Assembly: GCA_009602735.1 (NCBI GenBank)
Contig: WELA01012617.1
Span: forward strand, 1 to 64,000
Source of the DNA: Mesotaenium endlicherianum
Taxonomy: Eukaryota > Streptophyta > Zygnematophyceae > Zygnematales > Mesotaeniaceae
Length of the DNA: 64,000 nt
Reading direction: 5' to 3'
How positions within the stretch are numbered: the first letter of the stretch is position 1; each line of letters begins with the position of its first letter. Shown piece after piece: positions 57,364-64,000 of this stretch. A program made the translations under genes and the position numbers. The notes under the pieces were generated by a model, which was not told the origin of the DNA, did no database searches, and worked only from the letters and a program-made list of their open reading frames with translations.

Positions 57364-60300
57364 GCCAGGAGCCTACCACCCCAAGACCCACTTCACGAGA
57401 AGGCAACACGCCAAGTGAGGTGGAGACCCCCGTTGAAGACGACGTTCCAGCCCCAATGAGTTTGAGAGGTTACCTTGGAGGAGAGAAGGTCCACATCTTG
57501 GTGGATAGCGGAGCTCAAGGCAACTTCATTGCTGCAGATTTTGCCACCAAGCACGGTATTACTATGCGAACTCTTGACCACGACGAGGAGATTATGATGC
57601 CCGATGGATTCTCCTATACTACCCCTTCCAAGAAGACGTACCCCTTGGCACTCTCTATCAAGTCCTTCAAGGATAGAGTAGTGTTCTCCCCCATGCAATT
57701 GGGCAAGTACGACGTCATCCTAGGGACGCCTTGGTTGACCAAGCACAACCCCCAAGTTGATTGGAGGACCGGTACTATCAAGATCAAGAATGACATCACT
57801 TCAAGAATCTGTATTTTGCGCGCAATCCAGAATATCCAGACCCAAGACATCCAGAAGCCGGCACACGAGATACTATTGTCCGCCCTCCAACTCAAGAGAC
57901 TTGTGAGGAAGGGACACGAGCTTCTTTTGGCCTTGATCACGCCAAAAGACATCAAGAAAGACATCGAGAGTCAAGAAGGCAGCCCCGTTCCCAAGGAGAT
58001 ACAAGAAGTCTTTGAGGACTACAAAGAAGTGTTCTCCCCGGAATTGCCCAAGGGCCTACCCCCCAAAAGATTCGTAGACCACAAGATAGAGTTGGAGCCC
58101 GGAAGCAAGCCCATCTCTCGGCCTACGTTCAAAATGTCATACACGGAGCTAGACGAAGTCAAGAAGCAAATCAAGGAGCTACTGGAGCATGGCTTCATTC
58201 GACCTAGCAAGTCGCCATTTGGAGCCCCGGTGCTATTTGTCAAGAAGAAAGATGGTACCTTGAGGATGTGTGTGGACTATCGCGCCCTCAACAAGATCAC
58301 CATCAAGAATCGATACCCGCTGCCGCGCATGGATGAGCTCATGGACCGGCTGGTTGGAGCCAAGTACTTCACGAAGATTGACTTACGGAGCGGCTACCAC
58401 CAGATTCGCATCGCAGAACCGGACATAGAGAAGACGGCATTCAGGACAAGATATGGACATTTTGAGTTCATGGTCCTGCCATTTGGACTCACCAACGCGC
58501 CAGCAACTTTCATGACTATGATGAACACCATATTTCAGCCCATGTTGGACAGATTTGTGGTGGTATTCATCGATGACATCCTTATCTACAGCAAGACCCT
58601 TGAAGAGCATGCGAGACACTTGAAAGAAGTCCTTGAAGTATTGAAGCAAAACAAGCTGTTTGCGAAGGAGTCAAAATGCGAGTTTGCCAAACAAGAAGTG
58701 GAGTTCCTAGGTCTCCACGTGACTGCTGATGGCATCAAGATAGACCCCAAGAAGACCACGGTGGTGGAGGAATGGCCAACCCCCACGACCAAGAAAGAAC
58801 TCCAGTCATTCTTGGGATTTGCCAATTGGTACAGAAAATTCATCCAAGGCTTCTCGCACATAGCAGCCCCCCTGACAGATCTACTCAAGAAGGACAGGCT
58901 ATATACATGGACCGAGAAAGAGGAAGAGGCATTTCAAGAGTTAAAGCGAAGATTGACCACATCCCCGGTGCTCACACTCCCAAGTCCAAACCCAGATTGG
59001 CCCTTCCACGTCATCACCGATGCATCTTCCTATGCAATAGGAGCAATCCTGCTTCAAGACCAAGGCAAGGGACTGCAGCCCATCGCCTACGAGTCAAGGA
59101 AGCTAAATCCAGCCGAGCAAAATTATACAACCACGGAGCGAGAGGCATTGGCGATTGTACATGCCTTGAAGGTTTGGCGCTGCTACGTTGAAGGACGCAA
59201 AGTACTGGTCACCACGGACCACGAGGCGTTAAAGCACCTCCAAACGCAGCCGTATCTCTCAAGGAGACAAGCAAGATGGAGCGGATACTTGCAACAATAC
59301 AACATCACGATTCAGTACCAGCCCGGCAAGACAAACCCGGCTGACCCCCTCTCAAGACTGCAATTAAATGCAGTGATGGTATCCCTGAAGACAGATCTGG
59401 AAGCTCGATTTTCAGCCGCCTATGAAAGAGACCCTTACTACAAGAACGGAGAAGCAGCCTTGGACCCATGCAAGAAGCAAGAAGGCAATTATTGGGTGAG
59501 GCAAGATACGGGCCAGAGATGTGTTCCTAATGACTTAGACCTCCGGCTCTTGCTTCTACGAGAAGCACACGACAACCCTCTTGGAGGACACTTTGGAATC
59601 CTAAGGACCACGGGCGTTCTAGCTAGGACTTATTGTTGGCCAGGCATGTCTAAGCAAGTCAAGGAGTACTGCAGGAGCTGTGACACATGCCAAAGAATCA
59701 AGCCATCATCGCAAAAGGCGGGAGGACTCCTCCAACCACTACCAATCCCCGAAAGACAATGGACGGACATCTCAATGGACCTTATCGTGGACTTGCCCGT
59801 GACACCTCGAGGCCATAATGCAATACTCACGGTGGTGGACAGACTTACCAAGATGGCTCATTTTATTCCCACGACGACTAAGGCTACAGCACCACAACTT
59901 GCAAGACTCATCTTTGACAACATCTTCCGACTCCATGGACTACCATCAAGAATTGTGTCAGATAGAGATCCAAGATTCACAAGCCATTTCTGGAAAAATC
60001 TCTTCAAGAACTTGGGTACATCGCTGGATATGTCTACTGCCTACCACCCACAATCAGATGGGCAAACCGAGCGTATGAATCGTACCCTAAAGACCTCTCT
60101 AAAGGCCTACGTGTCTACCCTCGAGCAAGACTGGGACATGTACTTGACCCCCCTCGAGTTTGCCTACAACAACACTACGCAGGCCTCTACCCAAGAGTCC
60201 CCATTCTTCCTCAACTATGGCTTCCATCCGACCACGCCACTGAGCTTCACGGCTGGCCATGATGAAGTACCTGCAGCCACAGATTTTATGGAGACATTAG

Positions 60301-60950
60301 AAGCAGCCCTTACAGCAGCGAAGAAAGCTCTACAACACGCGCAAGATGCTCAAGCAAGAGTGGCGAACAGATCCAGAAGAGAAATTACGTACAGAGTGGG
60401 TGACAACGTGTTACTATCATCCAAGAACATTTCCCTGAACAACAGGCCTGCCGGCAGCAAGTTCTCTCCCAAGTATTTGGGACCCTTCAAGATTATCCAG
60501 CAAGTCAACCCCGTTGCTTTCAAGCTAGAACTTCCCCAGACTATGCACATCGACCCCGTATTCCACGCTTCCCTCTTCAAGCCATATGTGCAACCCGACA
60601 ACAAGTTCCCAGGACGTGTGACAACCCCACCAGCCCCAACAATAGTGGATGATCATTTGGAGTACGAAGTGGAAGACATAGTGGCTATGAGAAATTTCAG
60701 GAGACAGCAGCAATACTTGATCAAGTGGAAAGGATATCCAGATTCGGAGAATAGTTGGGTGGCGGCGCACTACCTTGACAAAGTTCAGAGAAAGTTGAAG
60801 CGCTTCCATGCCGCCAACCCCCATCTTGGACCAGCCCCAAGTCTCTCTACTAGAAGCCCGAAGACTTCAGGGAGGCAGCCTGCCACCATCAAGAAGCAGC
60901 AGAAGACCCCTTGGAGGCAGCCTGCAAGAACAAGAAAGAGGAAAAATTGA
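57285..60950 (+). CDS. pol: A2 pol polyprotein
   Basis: 1,221 open codons in the -1 frame relative to gag; the first ATG need not be used if it is made as a gag-pol fusion. Domains in order: protease (DSGAQ at about 74-78), RT (about 265-480; [26 protein letters not shown] at about 427-432), RNase H (about 570-680; [15 protein letters not shown]), integrase zinc-binding ([10 protein letters not shown] ... CDTCQ, about 760-805), core from about 826 ([13 protein letters not shown]), and chromodomain at about 1124-1165 ([26 protein letters not shown]). Length and order are those of a complete plant chromovirus pol. Confidence 0.95.
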   Translation: MLLLQGKGPSCTFMPQKVVKKRTAPVGQEPTTPRPTSREGNTPSEVETPVEDDVPAPMSLRGYLGGEKVHILVDSGAQGNFIAADFATKHGITMRTLDHDEEIMMPDGFSYTTPSKKTYPLALSIKSFKDRVVFSPMQLGKYDVILGTPWLTKHNPQVDWRTGTIKIKNDITSRICILRAIQNIQTQDIQKPAHEILLSALQLKRLVRKGHELLLALITPKDIKKDIESQEGSPVPKEIQEVFEDYKEVFSPELPKGLPPKRFVDHKIELEPGSKPISRPTFKMSYTELDEVKKQIKELLEHGFIRPSKSPFGAPVLFVKKKDGTLRMCVDYRALNKITIKNRYPLPRMDELMDRLVGAKYFTKIDLRSGYHQIRIAEPDIEKTAFRTRYGHFEFMVLPFGLTNAPATFMTMMNTIFQPMLDRFVVVFIDDILIYSKTLEEHARHLKEVLEVLKQNKLFAKESKCEFAKQEVEFLGLHVTADGIKIDPKKTTVVEEWPTPTTKKELQSFLGFANWYRKFIQGFSHIAAPLTDLLKKDRLYTWTEKEEEAFQELKRRLTTSPVLTLPSPNPDWPFHVITDASSYAIGAILLQDQGKGLQPIAYESRKLNPAEQNYTTTEREALAIVHALKVWRCYVEGRKVLVTTDHEALKHLQTQPYLSRRQARWSGYLQQYNITIQYQPGKTNPADPLSRLQLNAVMVSLKTDLEARFSAAYERDPYYKNGEAALDPCKKQEGNYWVRQDTGQRCVPNDLDLRLLLLREAHDNPLGGHFGILRTTGVLARTYCWPGMSKQVKEYCRSCDTCQRIKPSSQKAGGLLQPLPIPERQWTDISMDLIVDLPVTPRGHNAILTVVDRLTKMAHFIPTTTKATAPQLARLIFDNIFRLHGLPSRIVSDRDPRFTSHFWKNLFKNLGTSLDMSTAYHPQSDGQTERMNRTLKTSLKAYVSTLEQDWDMYLTPLEFAYNNTTQASTQESPFFLNYGFHPTTPLSFTAGHDEVPAATDFMETLEAALTAAKKALQHAQDAQARVANRSRREITYRVGDNVLLSSKNISLNNRPAGSKFSPKYLGPFKIIQQVNPVAFKLELPQTMHIDPVFHASLFKPYVQPDNKFPGRVTTPPAPTIVDDHLEYEVEDIVAMRNFRRQQQYLIKWKGYPDSENSWVAAHYLDKVQRKLKRFHAANPHLGPAPSLSTRSPKTSGRQPATIKKQQKTPWRQPARTRKRKN
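57342..57377 (+). promoter_or_regulatory. A2 -1 ribosomal frameshift signal
   Basis: In the gag/pol overlap the heptamer A AAA AAC (57342-57348) is in the gag frame, five codons before the gag stop. Ten bases later a perfect 7 bp stem follows: GGTAGGC (57359-57365), loop CAGGA, GCCTACC (57371-57377). A slippery heptamer plus downstream structure is the standard retroelement -1 signal and fits the frame offset. Confidence 0.7.
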
Positions 60951-61719
60951 CATTAGACACTCTTCTCTTCTCGCAGTTTCTGGACAGAAAACTAAAACTG
61001 CTACTGGTAATAGGTCTCTGCATAATAAATTCTGAAAATTTACCTGGCTGTAGTCCATGAGTAGCCGGTCATTTAGAGTCCAAGTTTGCTCAATTTGGAG
61101 CACTGGTGAGAGAGATATGATGCTCTAAGTAGAAGGGGGTCAGGCTGCTGGCATTGTTAGGACAGAATATGCCTTCTGACATTGTGCCTTCCCCTGAACT
61201 TGGAATGCTCTGAAACTCAAGACTCTGGTAGAACATCTTACAGCGCCCAGTTTGAGACTTAGTTTGCAGAATTTGGAGAAGTATAGAAGGACTTATGATT
61301 TTCAGAAGTTTCTGCACAGATTTGGAGGAGTGCCTACTCTCTCAGCTCTCAACGACACTCCAGAAATGAGAATGCTCTCAAATTTGGTGACCCGGTAGAG
61401 TTCTCCGACGCGGTCCGTCTGGCACTCGAATTTTCAGATTTGGAGCAGTTCTGTGGCCGCTATGAATTTTTGAGTTCGTGGCAGATTCTGGGCCAACTTG
61501 TACAATTTTCTTTATCATTAAGGAGTAGGCTAGCCAATAAGGTCACACCACCTACGACCTTGCCTAGTCTACCTTACATGTGTAGCACCTGACTTGGCGC
61601 CTTTGACTAGTCCTCTTCACATGTGTGGCATCTGACTTGAAACTGTTGACTAGTTTGCTCCACATGTGTAAGACCTGACTTGACGCGCCGAGACGTCGCT
61701 TTTTCTATGGGGGGGGTGA
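60951..61719 (+). other. A2 noncoding 3' tail and polypurine tract
   Basis: No supported gene. It matches 1897-2580 of A1. The tract ATGGGGGGGGTGA at about 61707-61719 directly precedes the LTR. Confidence 0.85.
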
Positions 61720-62222
61720 TGTAGTGATTTGAGTTATTATATATTAGTTTGCATATATTTTAATGTTTTCAAATATATTTGGAGTAGTATTGTGTGGAGT
61801 CAAGTGTGAATAGGTACTCTAGTAACTTGGTTCATGTCCTTTGAACCTTCCAAGGCATTTTCGAAGTTAGAGGAAAGACCTAGAAGAACTCCATGTGGCA
61901 AAAGTCAGATGTGCCATTTTTAGGTCAAAAGGACATGTGTACATTATTCTAGAAAGAGGTGGCAAGTTTTGGGATGTGTTGGGTGCCAACACATCAACAT
62001 ACACCTTCCTAGAAATTACTTATGTAGCAAGTATATAAACAAGAGCTAGAACATAGAAAGACATTCCAGAATTACTCTTGTACTTGCCAAAATCCAGAAA
62101 TATATTAACTTTCAAGAAGCCATCTCTCTTTCAAGAAGCTACCACTTGTGTTCAAAGATCCTTGTCTCGAATAGATAAAGTATTCTGTTTTACTAAGTAC
62201 TTTATCTATCTGTTTCACTACA
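61720..62222 (+). repeat. A2 3' LTR (503 bp)
   Basis: Same length and ends as 55543-56045, about five differences. AATGA follows. Confidence 0.95.
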
Positions 62223-62227
62223 AATGA

Positions 62228-62489
62228 AGCTCACTGATGCGCCTGAATCAATGACCGTAAAGCATGATTTGCTTGAAACTTTCATTTCAAATGTCATACT
62301 TAACCCCAAAGAAGCAACATGCATCACTAGCAATGTCATCGCCTTGAGAGGAATGTGGGAAATATGGAGGCCCTTCACCAAAATCCCATTTTGCATTGCT
62401 ATCCTTGCGCGAAACCGAGTAATCGGGTCAGAGTATGCGCGAATATGTGTAAATGCAGCAATATAAATTGGTGCAAGACACTTATGCAT
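62228..62489 (-). pseudogene. H protease start / gag end (fossil)
   Basis: Reads FEMKVSSKSCFTVIDSGASVSFIC on the minus strand, in which DSGAS is the retropepsin active-site loop. A2 separates it from the rest of the protease at 55151-55537. Confidence 0.75.
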
Positions 62490-63494
62490 TTTCCTTGATC
62501 AAGATAAGTGTGCGTAACACTTGGCAAGGTTAGGATCATGTGGCTGGAAGTGCAAGAACATGGTATCATGGATGCACTCGAGTTCCAAGAACTTAACAAA
62601 GCTCAACACTCGAATACAAATATATTTGTTGCAAAGTATAATTATATCGGGTATGCTAGAGTGAACACGAACCTTTGGTGCGTGCGCACAAACACCTAAA
62701 ATTTCGTGCTCACTAAGTTGTGTTGTCAACAGCTCAGAAGAAATTGGCACTTATCAAGTTAAATGCAATGCCAACCGGGACATGATTTGAGTGAGCGTTG
62801 TGATAAGCAGGGCGGTGTTCTTATCGCTTTCAAGCTCAAATCCATGTGAGAGGGGTGAGTCACAAATGGACGAGATAGAACAGATGCAAAAGCATTGTGC
62901 CAAAGCAATAGAGAAAGGGAAACAATCCACAAACTCAAATGAGCAGCAAAATCAACCCAATGTCAAAGAAACATGTCAAATCTGGTGAAAACGTGACCAA
63001 ATATGGACGACAATGTTCTGCATCCAAAATTGTGCGCGAGAGTCATTCCCGTAGAATGACAACAAGTGCGACAATGTCATGGGAAAGACCCGTGGGCAAA
63101 AATCCCTTGTGTATATCAAAACACGCGCATAGCATCCAAGAACACAAGGTGGGTGGGATGGGTGGGGATGAGAAAGAAAGTCCCCTATGGACCCGTTTTG
63201 TGTGCAACAATGCAAAAAGTCCCAAACGGGTGTAGATTTTGACTTGAACATGTGCCAGGGGCTGAAGAAATAGGCGCCCTTCACCCCAACAGTCGAAATC
63301 GTCTGAAAAAGAAACAAGCGGCGTTGTTAGTAACAGCGAAAAAACTCTCGTGGAAAAAAAAAAAAAGGTTCAGTTGGCAAAACGCCGCCAGAGCCTACTT
63401 GGCCCGGGGGACCGTTGAGGATGTCATTGGTGCCAGCGAGGAATGCAGCAGCAGCATTGGCACTAATGTCGGGTCCATATGGAAGCCGAGGTCT
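62490..63494 (-). other. H gag/leader region, not resolved
   Basis: Only short frames on both strands, none with a motif that I recognise. By position it should be H gag, but no zinc knuckle or capsid-like block can be supported. Confidence 0.4.
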
Positions 63495-63695
63495 CTGCCC
63501 AGGAGCTACGATAAGCGATCGTAGCGCACGGCAGGATTGGGATGGATGACCGCGCCAACAATCTGCCCCAAAAACTATGATAAGCGACCGTTGCACAGGG
63601 CAGAATTGGGATGGGTGACCGCTCGACAATCTGCTCCAGAAACTATGATAAGCGACCGGAGCGCAGGGCACTACTGGGATGGGTGACCGTCCGAA
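63495..63695 (+). repeat. Three tandem 68-69 bp repeats resembling the 3' half of 5S rRNA genes
   Basis: ATAAGCGA begins at 63511, 63580 and 63648, and each copy is followed ~30 bp later by GGGATGGATGACC or GGGATGGGTGACC. In plant 5S rRNA genes TTAAGCGTGCTTGGGC (A box) and TACTAGGATGGGTGACC (C box) form the internal pol III promoter with the same spacing. The copies lie between the H leader and its primer site, opposite in strand to H. No full-length 5S gene is present. Confidence 0.6.
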
Positions 63696-63778
63696 TAAAG
63701 ATTTTCCCCTAAAATATATTTTTCCAAAATATATTTCCAAACCACTTTAAAAAAATAATCCATGGAGAAACCGAGATC

Positions 63779-63792
63779 GGCTCCGATACCAA
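63779..63792 (-). other. H primer-binding site
   Basis: Read leftward from the LTR: TTGGTATCGGAGCC, the primer site type seen in the other elements. Confidence 0.75.
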
Positions 63793-64000
63793 TGTAACGT
63801 TCTGCTTTTTTGAGAGGATCTTTTCCTCGATATTCAAGGAATATTTAAATGAAGTGGAAAGAAAATCTGTATACTTGGGCAAATTGACAAATCCTCGAGA
63901 AAGCGAAAATGAAAACTAGCGTAGAATGTGTGTTTGTGAGAGTTGCACTCACAATGACTCTTGCAAGTATTTATACTTGCACGACATGGGGCACTGGAGT
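63793..64000 (-). repeat. H 5' LTR, cut by the window edge
   Basis: Starts TGTAACGTTCTGC and matches 51183-51290 over about 105 bp (GAGAGGATCTTTTCCTCG; CAAGGAA.ATTTAAAT.AA.T), then departs. TATTTATACTTGC near 63970 lies in the unmatched part. Confidence 0.65.

Larger units (their letters stand above)
55543..62222 (+). mobile_element. Ty3/Gypsy chromovirus A2, looks whole and young
   Basis: 6,680 bp with two 503 bp LTRs that differ at about five sites (~1%), perfect AATGA duplication (55538-55542, 62223-62227), primer site at 56047, open gag and pol, chromodomain and polypurine tract. It lies in the protease region of H. It has the features expected of a recently inserted, possibly still competent copy, though competence cannot be judged from sequence alone. 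A1 is an older copy of the same family. Confidence 0.97.
51183..64000 (-). mobile_element. Ty3/Gypsy element H, interrupted by A2 and cut by the window end (fossil)
   Basis: 3' LTR 51183-51845 on the left, pol on the minus strand to 55542, then A2 (55543-62222), then the protease start and leader, primer site at 63779-63792 and the beginning of the 5' LTR at 63793. Left flank is Copia G. A few breaks. The two LTRs agree over about 105 bp at their ends and then differ, so recombination or mixed origin is possible. Confidence 0.8.

Noticed and set aside
63495-63695. Functional 5S rRNA gene
   Set aside because: Only the 3'-half-like promoter part is present in each unit, with mismatches; no complete ~120 bp gene or T-run terminator at the right place.
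1-64000. CRISPR arrays, bacterial operons or integrons
   Set aside because: No short regularly spaced repeats with unique spacers and no bacterial genes; all repeated structure is explained by LTRs and the minisatellite.

Overview
This 64 kb window contains no host gene that I can support. It is a pile of nested retrotransposons. The families are chromodomain Ty3/Gypsy, Ty1/Copia, a DIRS-like tyrosine-recombinase retroelement, a large non-autonomous LTR element, and Gypsy elements whose integrase ends in a PHD-type zinc finger. Plant-type Gypsy and Copia families, long noncoding LTRs, an initiator-Met-like primer site shared by nearly every family, and a DIRS-like element beside a methyltransferase-bearing Gypsy point to a large, repeat-rich streptophyte genome. 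A charophyte alga such as a Chara-type species fits best. The organism is inferred, not shown.

Left third (1-22000). The substrate is element D, a plus-strand Gypsy of the PHD-finger type, visible at 18295-19993 with LTR-like sequence from 19994. Element C (3126-18294, plus strand) sits in D's integrase, and a Gypsy copy A1 (75-3080) lies just upstream. C carries a hairpin-rich minisatellite, an unexplained 2 kb block, decayed pol and an accessory reading frame after pol. Its 3' LTR is split by element K (11904-18103, minus strand). K is GC-rich, with gag, protease, a cytosine-C5-methyltransferase motif, integrase and a PHD finger. A solo LTR (18704-19447) also lies in D.

Middle (22000-41060). 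The substrate is M, a DIRS-like retroelement on the minus strand. Its RT lies at 40711-41060, and its RNase H region and tyrosine recombinase at about 22799-24724. Gypsy I (24725-40710, minus) splits M. I is itself interrupted in gag by L (29304-33944, a coding-free LTR element) and by Copia F (34232-39481).

Right third (41061-64000). Copia G begins at 41061 inside M's RT. G is interrupted by Gypsy E (41693-48629, minus), which holds another LTR (N, 47412-48241) in its gag, and then by Gypsy H (51183 to beyond the window, minus). A2 (55543-62222, plus) sits in H's protease region. A2 is the only element that looks whole and young: identical-length 503 bp LTRs about 1% apart, a 5 bp target duplication, long open gag and pol frames, and a -1 frameshift signal between them.

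Relative order from nesting: D and M are oldest; then C, A1, I and G; then K, L, F, E and H; then N and A2. The most unusual cargo is K's methyltransferase motif plus PHD finger, followed by the conserved accessory frame of C and E and the 5S-like repeats in the H leader.
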